A stretch of DNA of 64,000 nucleotides, from NCBI RefSeq assembly GCF_900142095.1, contig NZ_FQZP01000006.1:37180-101179 (forward strand), read 5' to 3'. Positions 8,273 through 17,245 of the stretch are shown one piece after another (within the stretch, counting starts at the first letter, position 1; each line of letters opens with the position of its first letter). The position numbers and the translations under genes are program-made. The stretch comes from Thermoclostridium caenicola. GTDB lineage: Bacteria > Bacillota > Clostridia > DSM-8532. The notes beneath the pieces are model-generated. The model had not been told where the DNA came from, did not search any database, and saw only the letters and a program-made list of their open reading frames with translations.

Positions 8273-9076
8273 CTATTCCAGGTTCAAACGCTTCTTCAGG
8301 ATATGGTTGGTAATCAGGAAGTAGCCTGCCGACAGCAAGGTGAAGAAACCGATGGTGAACCACATGACATAATGGAACAGTGCAATGGAAGTCTGCAGGC
8401 TTTCCTGCAGCGTATCCATGTAGTGCTGCAGCACCCTGACATTCGGGATGAGGGTCAGGCAGGCAAACAGGATTTGTGCAAAAGCGGTCAGCCCGAGGAA
8501 AGCGCCCAGGGAAGCCATGGTCCTGTGCCGGTTGGACAGATGTCCCAGGGCGATGGACGCATAGATGAGCAGGATACCGAAAACGGTGGTGGCAATGCCT
8601 GCGAGGAAGATTTCCAGCACAACCAGGCTTCCTGTGGGGCCGAAGATGGTCAGAAATTCTGCTATAACTGCAAAAAGATCCAGCATCAACGCCCTGTTGG
8701 CAATTTCATCAAAGGTCAGGATAACGATGGAGAGGAATGCCGCAACAAGGCTTCCCAGGTTCCATAAAACCGATATCAGCAATTTGCTGACAATGTGCTG
8801 CCATGGTTCCACCGGCAGGGTGAACATCAGATACCCTTCATCGGACAGCAGGTTCTTGTGGAAGCGTTGGATCATGACCACAAAGGTCATGACAAACATC
8901 CCCATCAGGATCATGATGTACACGATGGCGCTGATGAATTCGGGGACTTCGGAGCCCCCGGCCGTCAGGGCCGAGATGAGTTTGGTGACAGCCGCAGCAA
9001 TCAGCATAGCGGCGTATATGGGCATAAACGTTCTTCCCGTGGCTTTCAGTTCATACTTTAAAAGCTTGCCTAACAT
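8273..9076 (-). CDS. ABC-2-type transporter permease (YtrC/D-like)
   Basis: A 267-residue membrane protein with about six hydrophobic segments. The N-terminus MLGKLLKYELKATGRTF is typical of ABC-2 permeases in Firmicutes, where the first helix is preceded by a KYE.K.. amphipathic stretch. It would form the channel of an export-type or regulatory ABC complex with the ATPase encoded immediately upstream (seven-base overlap, 9070-9076). The substrate is unknown; YtrABCDEF-type systems respond to cell-wall antibiotics and affect envelope physiology. The start is fixed by the overlap and an AGGTG-type site. Confidence 0.85.
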   Translation of the reverse strand: MLGKLLKYELKATGRTFMPIYAAMLIAAAVTKLISALTAGGSEVPEFISAIVYIMILMGMFVMTFVVMIQRFHKNLLSDEGYLMFTLPVEPWQHIVSKLLISVLWNLGSLVAAFLSIVILTFDEIANRALMLDLFAVIAEFLTIFGPTGSLVVLEIFLAGIATTVFGILLIYASIALGHLSNRHRTMASLGAFLGLTAFAQILFACLTLIPNVRVLQHYMDTLQESLQTSIALFHYVMWFTIGFFTLLSAGYFLITNHILKKRLNLE

Positions 9077-9765
9077 CTGAACACCTCCCTGAACAGACCG
9101 TCCACCGATTTTCCCTGTTCCCTGATCTCATCCACCGACGAAGACAGGACTACCTGGCCTTCACGGATGAAAATCACGTGATCGAGAATCTTTTCCACGT
9201 CCGAGATCAGGTGGGTGGAGATGATGATTGTCGCTTCCGGGTTATAATTGCTGATGATGGTTTCCAGGATATAATCCCGGGCCGCCGGATCCACGCCTCC
9301 TATGGGTTCGTCCAGAAGATACAGTTCCGCTTCCCGGCTCATGACCAGGATGAGCTGCACCTTTTCCTTGGTGCCCTTGGACATGGTCTTCAGCTTGTCA
9401 TTCGGGTTAATGTTGAGCCTTTTGAGCATATCATAAGCCTTATCCGGCCTGAAATCACCGTAGAAGTCTCTGAACAGCCCGATGATGTCATGGACGCGCA
9501 TCCAGTCGTTCAGGTAATTCCTTTCCGGGAGGTAGGACACGATCTTTTTGGTGCCGGTTCCAGGCTTCATGCCGGCTATGCGTATTTCACCCGATGTGGG
9601 TGTCAGAAGTGCGTTGGCAAGCTTAATCAGGGTGGTTTTGCCGCTGCCGTTGGGTCCCAAAAGCCCAACAATTCTGCCCCGCTCAATGGTCAGGTTGACA
9701 TCCGAGAGCGCTTTTTTACCGCCATAGGATTTCGTCAGACCTTTGCATTCCAGAATGGCATTCAT
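9070..9765 (-). CDS. ABC transporter ATP-binding protein (YtrB-like)
   Basis: The 231-residue ATPase has Walker A GPNGSGKTT, the degenerate signature MSKGTKEKVQL in place of LSGGQ, Walker B LYLLDEP with D-loop GGVD, and the switch His in ISTHL. The SKG signature and length are typical of BcrA/YtrB-type ATPases that pair with ABC-2 permeases. Its ATG overlaps the end of the GntR gene by four bases, and its 3' end overlaps the permease start. Repressor, ATPase and permease thus form one tightly coupled operon. Confidence 0.92.
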   Translation of the reverse strand: MNAILECKGLTKSYGGKKALSDVNLTIERGRIVGLLGPNGSGKTTLIKLANALLTPTSGEIRIAGMKPGTGTKKIVSYLPERNYLNDWMRVHDIIGLFRDFYGDFRPDKAYDMLKRLNINPNDKLKTMSKGTKEKVQLILVMSREAELYLLDEPIGGVDPAARDYILETIISNYNPEATIIISTHLISDVEKILDHVIFIREGQVVLSSSVDEIREQGKSVDGLFREVFRC

Positions 9766-10133
9766 TTCCCTACCTCCTCGATCATATTGTTGATGATGGA
9801 CAGGATTTCTTTTTTGTCAAAACCGAGCTTTTTCATTTTCTCCAGGAACTCCGATACCTGTTCCCTGGCAATTCTTATTCTGGCTTTTTGAATCATCTCC
9901 GAATCCTCCGTTATCGATCGACCGCTGGTGCGGTGCGTGATGATGAGTCCGTCTTCCTCCAATTGGGCCAGCGCCCGCTGCATGGTGTTGGGATTGACTG
10001 AGGCTTCCCTGGCCAAATCGCGTACAGAAGGAAGTTTCGCTCCTGGAGGATAGACCCCGGAAAGTATCATCCATTCGATATGTTCGACCAATTGCGTGTA
10101 GATGGGTCTGTCCGGTTTCAGGTCCCAGGGCAT
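9762..10133 (-). CDS. GntR-family repressor (YtrA subfamily)
   Basis: The 123-residue regulator has a GntR winged helix in residues 10-75 (PIYTQLVEHIEWMILSG, then LPSVRDLAREASVNPNT) and a short C-terminal helical dimerisation region instead of an effector domain, as in the YtrA subfamily. It probably represses its own operon by binding the palindrome 13 bases upstream of the start (10146-10183). GGGGTGAT precedes the ATG. YtrA-type repressors are commonly relieved by cell-envelope stress through an unknown route. The ligand here is unknown. Confidence 0.93.
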   Translation of the reverse strand: MPWDLKPDRPIYTQLVEHIEWMILSGVYPPGAKLPSVRDLAREASVNPNTMQRALAQLEEDGLIITHRTSGRSITEDSEMIQKARIRIAREQVSEFLEKMKKLGFDKKEILSIINNMIEEVGK

Positions 10134-10145
10134 TCGATCACCCCT

Positions 10146-10183
10146 TTGTATTATTGTATTAAGCGCTTAATACAATAATACAA
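10146..10183. promoter_or_regulatory. 38-bp perfect palindrome, operator of the YtrA-like repressor
   Basis: Every base of 10146-10164 pairs with 10165-10183. The arms are two tandem copies of TTGTATTA (10146-10153, 10154-10161), a six-base centre AGCGCT, and two tandem copies of TAATACAA (10168-10175, 10176-10183). The site lies 13 bases upstream of the GntR start and contains the likely -35/-10 elements of the minus-strand operon. Four half-sites suggest two repressor dimers side by side. Confidence 0.88.
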
Positions 10184-10562
10184 TAATCGTGCCACCAGGT
10201 CAAGTGTTTTTCCAAAATTAAATGCCGGACTTAATGCTAAGTCCGGCACCCGGCATAAAGGAGGTGAGGCGCCTCCTTGGGACGGTCCGGATGAACCATT
10301 CCCTGATATAGTCTATTCAGAAATTGGACAAGTGTGACAGGCTGCGACAGGTTTTTGATCGATACTGGCGGGTGTCCTGTCCTGCCGTCGGGGAATAGGC
10401 GGAAAAAGAAAAAGACGGCAACAGGCGGTTTACAGTGCGCGATTCACGACAGATATTGTAAGAATATTGTAGATATTTACAAAATGTTTCGATAAAAAAT
10501 ATAGTGGTAAAAAATAAGTGTTGTTCAAGTATATAGATGAACTGAAACAGGGGGTACTCTAA
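10184..10562. other. Intergenic region upstream of a chemoreceptor, with two hairpins
   Basis: No gene is visible. A perfect 11-pair hairpin with loop ATGC spans 10223-10248; on the minus strand it is followed by a T-rich tract, so it looks like a minus-strand terminator although no minus gene lies upstream of it. A second inverted repeat, AAGGAGG...CCTCCTT, spans 10258-10278. TTTCGATAA near 10485 vaguely resembles a motility sigma (SigD) -10, but no convincing -35 is present. Confidence 0.4.
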
Positions 10563-12062
10563 ATGAGCCAAGCAAATGCTGTCAAACAATCGAGCTATGA
10601 TCTGAAGCGCGTGGATAAGGTAAATCTGATTGCAATATGGTGTGTCATTGCGCTCTATGCGCTTACCAATATCGTGACGTATGGGCTGAATGCGTTTACG
10701 GATGTCATCAAATCCATAGTCGTGGCAGGCCTTGCAACAGGACTGTATTATCTGAACCTTCCACAGTTTATTAAATCCCTGCTTTTCGGTCTGCTCCCTT
10801 TATTGGCCATGATGGCCTATTTCCTGATTACAGGGTTTGATCTGGGAAACCACTATATTGCTTTTGCTGCCGTTGCCATGATCGCGTTATACTTTAACGA
10901 AAGGCTTACCCTGGTTTTTGGCGTTATCAGCAATGTTCTGCTCATAGTGATGTTCCTGCTGGCCGGTGAGGTCTTTATGGGACCGGTGGGAAACGATATC
11001 CTGGTTGTCGAATTCATCAAGGTGCTCGTCGTGTTTAACGGCGCGCTGGCGCTCCTGTACTTTTTGACCAGGTGGGCAGGCGAGCTTGTGAAGAACGCTT
11101 CTGCCGAAACGGATAAAGTCGGCGAATTGGCGGCCAGGCTCCAGACTGTGATCGCCCAGGTTGAAACAGGTTCCCAGAACCTGAATAACCATATCGAAAC
11201 CGTAAATAAGACCATTGGCGCCACGAAGGAATCAAGCAAGGGCATCTTTGTGTCCATGAACGAGATGGCAAAGGCCATCCAGGAAGAAGCGTCCAGCATT
11301 TACAAGACCAATGAGGCCATGAACAGTTCCATGGATCTGGTCAGCCAGACCCAGGCCATTTCGGGTTCCATAGCTGAAAAATCAAAGGAAATGGCACAAA
11401 CCATTGAGCAGGGTAACGAAAAAATTGCCGAAATGGTGGCTCATAACGAGGTCATCAGCAAGGCTGTGGGCTCCGCCAAGGCAACGGTTAACGAGCTGAA
11501 CCAAAGCATGGAGCGGGTTAACCGGGCCTTGGACGAGATCCTGGAGATTGCCGAGCAAACCAATATGCTGGCTCTCAATGCGGCCATCGAGGCGGCGCGG
11601 GCCGGCGAGCAGGGCAAAGGGTTTGCCGTTGTGGCCGATGAAATCAGGAAGCTGGCAGAGCAGAGCAAGGCGACTGCCGACAATATCAGCCGTATCATCC
11701 AGGAGCTGACCGAACGCTCCATGGATACCCTCAAAAAAGTGTATGAGGGCGATGCAGCAGTCCGTGAAGGTAATCGGATACTGGAAAACATTACGGACTT
11801 CTTCAGCCGGATGAAGGTTTCGGTGGAGGATGCCAACCGTCAGTTGTTTGAAGGTGTTGAGGGAACCAAGCATGTGACCGAGATCTTTATTGAAATCCAG
11901 AAACAGATAGAGAACGTGGCCAGCATTTCGGAAGAAAATGCGGCATCCACCGAGGAAGTGCTTGCCACTCTGGAGGATCAGAACAACAATATCATGCAGA
12001 TCCATGAAGCCATGGCAAACATCGGCAGGCTCAGCAGGGAACTGCGCGGGCTTGTATCGTGA
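10563..12062 (+). CDS. Methyl-accepting chemotaxis protein without a periplasmic sensor
   Basis: This 499-residue chemoreceptor has five to six transmembrane segments in residues 20-165 with only short connecting loops, so there is no large extracellular ligand domain. A cytoplasmic coiled coil follows, with the conserved MCP tip near residues 325-365 ([22 protein letters not shown] split over the hairpin, then [16 protein letters not shown]) that contacts CheA and CheW. The membrane-embedded sensor suggests detection of membrane, redox or lipophilic cues (inference). ATG 10563 follows AGGGGG at seven bases. It appears to be a single-gene unit with a good terminator. Confidence 0.93.
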   Translation: MSQANAVKQSSYDLKRVDKVNLIAIWCVIALYALTNIVTYGLNAFTDVIKSIVVAGLATGLYYLNLPQFIKSLLFGLLPLLAMMAYFLITGFDLGNHYIAFAAVAMIALYFNERLTLVFGVISNVLLIVMFLLAGEVFMGPVGNDILVVEFIKVLVVFNGALALLYFLTRWAGELVKNASAETDKVGELAARLQTVIAQVETGSQNLNNHIETVNKTIGATKESSKGIFVSMNEMAKAIQEEASSIYKTNEAMNSSMDLVSQTQAISGSIAEKSKEMAQTIEQGNEKIAEMVAHNEVISKAVGSAKATVNELNQSMERVNRALDEILEIAEQTNMLALNAAIEAARAGEQGKGFAVVADEIRKLAEQSKATADNISRIIQELTERSMDTLKKVYEGDAAVREGNRILENITDFFSRMKVSVEDANRQLFEGVEGTKHVTEIFIEIQKQIENVASISEENAASTEEVLATLEDQNNNIMQIHEAMANIGRLSRELRGLVS

Positions 12063-12137
12063 TGTTTGAAAAGGAGGGGGGGGACAGCAGGAGAATACTG
12101 TGTGTCCTGAAAGCGGAATACCGTATTCCCTGTTGGA

Positions 12138-12172
12138 AAGAGGGGCGGCTTTAGGAGCCACCCCTCTTTTAA
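12138..12172 (+). terminator. Intrinsic terminator of the chemoreceptor gene
   Basis: A 13-pair stem (12138-12150 with 12156-12168, one mismatch) with a TTAGG loop runs into TTTTAAT. It separates the chemoreceptor from the convergent minus-strand fusion gene. Confidence 0.85.
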
Positions 12173-12183
12173 TCTGTTCTGCC

Positions 12184-14715
12184 TTATGCGGTTTCGATCT
12201 GGCTTTCGGCGATGAGGCCCAGGTGTTCCACGGCCCATTCGCGCAACTTGTACTTGAGGGTCTTGCCGGCTGCGTTCATGGGGAAGGATTTCATGAATTC
12301 CACATACTTGGGCGTTTTGTGCTTGGCCATATGGGTGCGCACGTAGTCTTTCAGTTCCTCGGCGGTCATTTCCTCGCCATCCTTGAGGATGACGCAGGCC
12401 ATGATCTCCTCGCCGTATTGCTTGTCGGGCACACCGATGACCTGGACATCGCTGACCTTGGGATGGGTGTAGATAAAGTCCTCAATCTCCTTGGGATAGA
12501 TGTTTTCGCCGCCACGGATGATCATATCCTTGATTCGCCCGGTGATCTTGAAATAGCCGTTTTCGTCCATCCGGGCCATATCACCCGTATGCAGCCAGCC
12601 ATCCGCATCGATGACAGCTGCCGTTGCCTCGGGCATTTTGTAGTAACCCTTCATGACATTGTAGCCCCTGGCCACAAACTCGCCGTCGGTGTTGGGCGGC
12701 AGATCCTTTCCGGTAACCGGATCCACGATCTTGCATTCCACACCGGGCAGGGCTCGGCCGACCGTGTTGACCCTGACTTCAATCGGATCGTCCACGCGGC
12801 TCTGGGTGCATCCGGGGGAAGCCTCGGTCTGGCCGTATACGATAGTGATCTCCTTCATGTTCATCTTGTCCACCACATCCTGCATCACCTTGATGGGACA
12901 CGGGCTTCCTGCCATGATGCCGGTTCTCATGTGGGAGAAGTCGGTCTTGGCGAAGTCCTCATGCTCCAGCATGGCGATGAACATGGTGGGAACGCCATGG
13001 CATGCCGTTATCTTTTCTTTGTTGATGCATTCCAGGGCCACTTTCGGGGAGAAGTAGGGAATGGGGCACATGGTGGCGCCATGGGTCATGGCAGCCGTCA
13101 TGGCCAGCACCATGCCGAAGCAGTGGAACATGGGGACCTGGATCAGCAGACGGTCCGCCGTGGAGAAATCCAGGCAGTCACCGATGGTCTTGCCGTTGTT
13201 CACCACGTTGTAGTGGGTCAGCATGACGCCCTTCGGGAAGCCTGTTGTGCCGGAGGTGTACTGCATGTTGCAGACGTCGTCCTTATGGATGGTGTAGGCC
13301 CGACGGTAAACTTCCTCAACGGGTACCTTGTCGGCCAGCGCCATGGCTTCGTCCCAGGTCAGGCAGCCCTTTTGCTTCGAATCGATGGTGATGATGTTCC
13401 TGAGGAACGGAAGGCGCTTGATGTAGAGGGGCTTTCCGGGCTCTGCGGTCTCCAGTTCGGGACAGAGTTCCCGGATGATGCCCACATAGTCAGAATCCTT
13501 GAACCCATCGATCATGACCAGCGTATGGGTATCCGACTGGCGCAGCAGATACTCGGCCTCATGGATCTTGTAGGCCGTGTTGACCGTTACGAGGACCGCC
13601 CCGATCTTCACGGTTGCCCAGAAGGTGATGAACCACTGGGGCACATTGGTGGCCCATATGGCCACATGATCCCCGGGCTTTACGCCCAGTGCGATCAGGG
13701 CGCGGGCAAAGGTGTCCACATCATCGCGGAATTCCGCATAGGTCCTGGTGTAGTCGTGGGTGATGAATTTGAAGGCATACTGGTCGGGGAATTCCTCAAC
13801 CACACGATCGAGCACCTGGGGGAACGTCAGATCGATGAGGATATCCTTCTCCCAGATGTACTGTCCCGTGCCCGCTTTGTTGGTATACAGCCGGCCCCGT
13901 CTCATGTCCTTTCTCAGGTATTTAGACATGTAATTGGCGTAGTTGGGGAATACCACGCCGGCGTCCGCCAGATCCGGCGCCCAGCGCTTCACCCATTCAA
14001 GGGAAATATAACCGGCATAGTTGATGGAACGCAGGGCCATGATGAAATCATTGATGGGAAGATCGCCTTCTCCCACCATGCGGTAGGAAACCTTGCCGTC
14101 TGCCATGACAGAGTCCTTGATATGGACGTACTTGATATAGGCGCCCAGGTTCTGGACGGTTTGACCGGGTGTTTCGCCCGCAAAACGGTAGGGATGGTGA
14201 AGATCCCAAAGCGCTCCCACCGCATCGCTTCCGATAGCGTTGAGCAGATTGCAGAGCCTGCGGGTATCGCTGTAAACGCCGTTGGTCTCCACAAGCAGCG
14301 TTACTCCCTTTTCCTCCGCTATGGGAACCAGCTTCTTTAAGGCGGCGATAACGACCTCGTCGTCCACCTCTCCCTGGGGTTGGGGTTCTTTATCCGCCAG
14401 GATGCGGACATAGGGGGTTTTGAGCTTTGCCGCCAGCTCGATGTACTGGACGATCTCTTCATGGTTTTCCTCAGCCTTGTCGGCGAATTTCAGGCAGCAG
14501 CCCGACGAAAGGCAGGGGATTTCAAGGCGCAGCTTCTGCAGCTTATTGATGGTTTGGGGAAGCTCCGCTTCAGTAAAGGGCTTTGCCCGGACCGCAAAGA
14601 TTTCCTTGCCCAGGCCGCGTATTTCGATGCCGTCAAAACCAAAGTCCTTGGCCATGGAATAGATATCCGGCCAGTCAAAATCTGGACATCCCAGGGTCGA
14701 AAAAGCCAGTTTCAT
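12184..14715 (-). CDS. Fusion of xylose-isomerase-like TIM barrel and acyl-CoA synthetase (AMP-forming)
   Basis: One continuous 843-residue frame. Residues 1 to about 270 form an AP-endonuclease-2/xylose-isomerase-like barrel (start MKLAFSTLGCPDFDW) with metal-site candidates in LLVETNG, ALWDLHHP and YVHIKDS. Residues 300-840 form a full AMP-dependent ligase: P-loop YTSGTTGFPKG, acyl-site motif YGQTEAS, hinge ITGRIKDMIIRGGENI and catalytic Lys in NAAGKTLK. The ligase half is closest in character to medium- or long-chain acyl-CoA synthetases. The substrate and the link between halves are unknown. ATG 14715 has AGGAGG eight bases upstream. The only visible control is a T-box leader, which ties expression to a tRNA charging state and hints at an amino-acid-related substrate (inference). 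Confidence 0.9.
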   Translation of the reverse strand: MKLAFSTLGCPDFDWPDIYSMAKDFGFDGIEIRGLGKEIFAVRAKPFTEAELPQTINKLQKLRLEIPCLSSGCCLKFADKAEENHEEIVQYIELAAKLKTPYVRILADKEPQPQGEVDDEVVIAALKKLVPIAEEKGVTLLVETNGVYSDTRRLCNLLNAIGSDAVGALWDLHHPYRFAGETPGQTVQNLGAYIKYVHIKDSVMADGKVSYRMVGEGDLPINDFIMALRSINYAGYISLEWVKRWAPDLADAGVVFPNYANYMSKYLRKDMRRGRLYTNKAGTGQYIWEKDILIDLTFPQVLDRVVEEFPDQYAFKFITHDYTRTYAEFRDDVDTFARALIALGVKPGDHVAIWATNVPQWFITFWATVKIGAVLVTVNTAYKIHEAEYLLRQSDTHTLVMIDGFKDSDYVGIIRELCPELETAEPGKPLYIKRLPFLRNIITIDSKQKGCLTWDEAMALADKVPVEEVYRRAYTIHKDDVCNMQYTSGTTGFPKGVMLTHYNVVNNGKTIGDCLDFSTADRLLIQVPMFHCFGMVLAMTAAMTHGATMCPIPYFSPKVALECINKEKITACHGVPTMFIAMLEHEDFAKTDFSHMRTGIMAGSPCPIKVMQDVVDKMNMKEITIVYGQTEASPGCTQSRVDDPIEVRVNTVGRALPGVECKIVDPVTGKDLPPNTDGEFVARGYNVMKGYYKMPEATAAVIDADGWLHTGDMARMDENGYFKITGRIKDMIIRGGENIYPKEIEDFIYTHPKVSDVQVIGVPDKQYGEEIMACVILKDGEEMTAEELKDYVRTHMAKHKTPKYVEFMKSFPMNAAGKTLKYKLREWAVEHLGLIAESQIETA

Positions 14716-14744
14716 ACCACAATCCTCCTGACGTGTTTTGATCA

Positions 14745-15049
14745 AATAAAAAAAGCCTCCGCCTTCCTGCATTCAAGAAGACGAAAGCTTTGCTTCCGCG
14801 GTACCACTTCTTTTGGCCAAAATGGCCCACTCATGCAGCATCCGCCCGGTCAGCCGGGTTAATGCCTTCCCGTTGTAACGGCGGGAATCCGTCCATGCCT
14901 ACTTGCCGGAAGCGAACCTGCTTCCGGGGGTTCAGATGGCTGCTCGAGGGGGAGCCCACTTTCTGCTCCGCGCGCTGTTTCGCACCGTCCAACAGCTCTC
15001 TGAGCCGCATAAGCAGTGTGTTTTCCCTGTCATCGCATTTATCCGGTTT
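14745..15049 (-). promoter_or_regulatory. T-box riboswitch leader
   Basis: The minus-strand leader carries the T-box core AAGTGGTACCGCGG (plus 14796-14809) and an AGAGAG-containing stem I with the GGACGGTGCGA distal element. A terminator follows, made of a 15-pair stem with three G-U pairs (14777-14791 with 14752-14766) and a T run at 14746-14751. Uncharged tRNA binding the T-box bulge would favour the antiterminator. The candidate specifier region follows a GAA at plus 14956-14963 and could read AGT (Ser) or, shifted by one, GTG (Val); I cannot assign it safely. The regulated gene is the TIM-barrel/acyl-CoA ligase fusion 30 bases downstream. Confidence 0.93.
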
Positions 15050-15055
15050 GTAAGT

Positions 15056-15084
15056 ATGCTATCAGATTCCAATGTACTTGTCAA
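15056..15084 (-). promoter_or_regulatory. Promoter of the T-box leader
   Basis: On the minus strand a consensus TTGACA (15079-15084) is followed by a 17-base spacer and TAGCAT (15056-15061). Predicted start of transcription is near 15049, giving a leader of about 330 bases. Confidence 0.8.
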
Positions 15085-15207
15085 GGTACATCATGGATGG
15101 AAAACGGCATCCTCCCGCATCTTTCTGTTCAGGTTCCCCCGGTAACCTTCTTGTCCCTCGGGTCATATGATGGTTTTATGGAGCATGCGATGCGAGAGGT
15201 GTTCATG

Positions 15208-15405
15208 ATGCCGGATGGCGTATCCCAGGAGTTCTATCCGGGTTCTTTCAGAGGCAGGCGCTTCCCCAGGCGATACCCCGTCATCCGTCGCCCGATATAC
15301 GGTCCGGTCATCGTACCCGGATTCCGGTATCCCTTCCGTTACCGGCCGAGGGGATTCCTTTACCGCTATGGGCCCTTGTTCTGGCTTCTTGAGATGCTGG
15401 ATTGA
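15208..15405 (+). CDS. Small Arg/Pro/Tyr/Phe-rich protein
   Basis: A 65-residue protein of biased composition: after about ten residues nearly every residue is Arg, Pro, Tyr, Phe, Gly, Val or Ile (for example GRRFPRRYPVIRRPIYGP), ending in a short hydrophobic tail. GAGAGGTG lies six bases before ATG 15208 (a second ATG directly upstream is less well spaced). Such small basic aromatic proteins occur in spore-former genomes and some are spore or envelope associated, but I cannot assign a role. A strong terminator 16 bases downstream supports a real transcript. Confidence 0.6.
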   Translation: MPDGVSQEFYPGSFRGRRFPRRYPVIRRPIYGPVIVPGFRYPFRYRPRGFLYRYGPLFWLLEMLD

Positions 15406-15420
15406 CAGGTTCCTTCTCCG

Positions 15421-15455
15421 GACAAAAGGCATCTCTCTGTGAGATGCCTTTTGTC
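15421..15455. terminator. Bidirectional terminator
   Basis: A perfect 15-pair stem (15421-15435 with 15441-15455) with a five-base loop, containing AAAA/TTTT at the outer ends. It separates the small protein gene from the convergent YesM-like kinase gene. Confidence 0.88.
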
Positions 15456-15466
15456 CCTTGCTTGCT

Positions 15467-17245
15467 TCAAACCGGCTGGATTGCCGGAACATCTTTTTTC
15501 TTGATGACGGGCAGGACCATTTCCGCAATGGTGCCGATCCCGGGCTCGCTGATGTAGTAGAGCCCATATCCTTCCCCGTACTGGAGCCGTATGCGCTCCT
15601 TGATGTTGTGTATGCCGATAGTGTTGAAGCGTTTTCCCTTATTGGAATCGCTTTGGTTAAGCGTGTAGACCGTGGCCAGATCCATTCCCGAACCGTTGTC
15701 AATCACCTCGATATGCAGCTTGTCGTTCTCGATGAAGGACAGGATCTTGATAAACCCTTTGTCTTCCATATCCTCAAAGGCATGGAGGATGCAATTTTCC
15801 ACCAGCGGCTGCAGGACAAAGCGCAGGATTTCGCAGTCGCATGTCTCCGGATCCAGTTGGGTTGAGAATTCGAAGGTATCGCCATAACGGAATTTCTGGA
15901 TCCGGATATAATTCTTGAGATTTTCCACCTCGTCGCTCAGGGTGGTCAGGGTTCCCGGCTGGGCCAGGTTGTATTTCAGAAGGTTAATCAGCGAGGTGCA
16001 CATATCCGCGATATTGTTCATGTTCTGGAGCACGGCAAGCCATTTGATGGAATCCAGGGTGTTATACAGGAAATGGGGATTGATTTGGGCCTGGAGCACC
16101 TGGAACTCCAGCTCCGACTTGCGCTTCTGCTCTTCAAATTCCTTTTTGTAGTAGCTCTGGATCTGGTCCATCATGATGTTGAAGGTATCCCCCAGAATAC
16201 CCAGCTCGTTCTTCAGTTTGAGGGAGACCCTGAAATCCAGATCGCCCCGCTCAATGCGTTTGCATGCCTGTATCAGGGTCTTGACAGGCCTTGTGATGGA
16301 CTGGGTTGAAAGCAGGATGAAGGTGAAAGAAATAATGGCCGTAGCAAACAGGATAGTGTTGAAAATGAACAGCAGGCTGCGGCTCCTTTCGGTAAGCGGC
16401 AGGGCTTCAATCATCCTGACGATCTTCCAGTCGGCCATCTCGATGGTTTCGGTGACGATGATACTGTCCCTGCCAAATACCGGCCCGCGAAGCTGCAGGT
16501 TTTTTGCGGTAAGGATTTCGGGATACTGCTCGAGTACGGGCTCAAAATTGCTGATGATGGGATGGTTGAATATGATGTTGCCCTCCGTGTCCACCACCAT
16601 GATCTTCTCGTCGAGCTCCACAGTGGACAGCGAGAACATTTCACGGACAACCTGGTAATCGATGTCCAGGACGATCAGCCCGATGAGCTTCTGCGTCTCA
16701 ATGTTGTAGACAGGACAGATATAGGACATGACACTGAAATAGTTGTCGGGATAATACTCCACCTCGTGAACATTGGTCCACAGCTCTTTGACCTTTTTTT
16801 CACGCATGACGGTGAAATACCGGGAAACGAAGTCGAAAACCTGTTCCTCGTCGATGGAAAGCGTGCTGGAATAGACATAACCGAGTTCGCTGACAATATG
16901 CGCGCCCTTTATAAAGGACTGGGTGCCGATGGTGCCAAGAAGGAGCGAACTGATCTCATTGCGCCGCTCAACCTTTTCCTGATCCGATCCGGACTGGGGC
17001 TTTGGAAGCATGTCCACCACCTTGGCGTTGGCGCCCAGCGCGTTGCCTGTGCTGCGAATGATGTCTGCCATAAAGTCAAACTGGGATTTGATCTTATTGG
17101 TGACCAGAACGTTGTAATCTACCTCATATTTGCGGAACTCATCCAGATAGACATACCGGTTGGCCGCCCACATGGTGGCCAGCAGGAAAAAAGTCAATCC
17201 GGCCATGCCGATAAATATACGAAAAGAAATGGATCTGAACCCCAT
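15467..17245 (-). CDS. YesM-type sensor histidine kinase (Cache-HAMP-His_kinase)
   Basis: The 592-residue kinase has a transmembrane segment at about 10-27, an extracellular double-Cache-like region to about 280, a second membrane segment at about 285-308, a HAMP linker, then a His_kinase domain with the LytS/YesM-type H-box QINPHFLYNTLDSIKW, in which His391 is the phospho-acceptor. The HATPase_c domain follows (PLVENCILHAFED, DNGSGMD). YesM-type kinases sense extracellular sugars, often with an ABC substrate-binding protein. The gene is divergent from its likely partner regulator at 17679 and stands at the head of the carbohydrate island, so it probably senses the island's substrate. Confidence 0.93.
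   Translation of the reverse strand: MGFRSISFRIFIGMAGLTFFLLATMWAANRYVYLDEFRKYEVDYNVLVTNKIKSQFDFMADIIRSTGNALGANAKVVDMLPKPQSGSDQEKVERRNEISSLLLGTIGTQSFIKGAHIVSELGYVYSSTLSIDEEQVFDFVSRYFTVMREKKVKELWTNVHEVEYYPDNYFSVMSYICPVYNIETQKLIGLIVLDIDYQVVREMFSLSTVELDEKIMVVDTEGNIIFNHPIISNFEPVLEQYPEILTAKNLQLRGPVFGRDSIIVTETIEMADWKIVRMIEALPLTERSRSLLFIFNTILFATAIISFTFILLSTQSITRPVKTLIQACKRIERGDLDFRVSLKLKNELGILGDTFNIMMDQIQSYYKKEFEEQKRKSELEFQVLQAQINPHFLYNTLDSIKWLAVLQNMNNIADMCTSLINLLKYNLAQPGTLTTLSDEVENLKNYIRIQKFRYGDTFEFSTQLDPETCDCEILRFVLQPLVENCILHAFEDMEDKGFIKILSFIENDKLHIEVIDNGSGMDLATVYTLNQSDSNKGKRFNTIGIHNIKERIRLQYGEGYGLYYISEPGIGTIAEMVLPVIKKKDVPAIQPV

Noticed and set aside
12100..14340. A 746-codon open frame on the plus strand
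   Set aside because: It is antisense to the TIM-barrel/ligase fusion, His/Gly/Asp-rich as expected for a shadow of G/C-rich coding sequence, and lacks a ribosome binding site and any domain.
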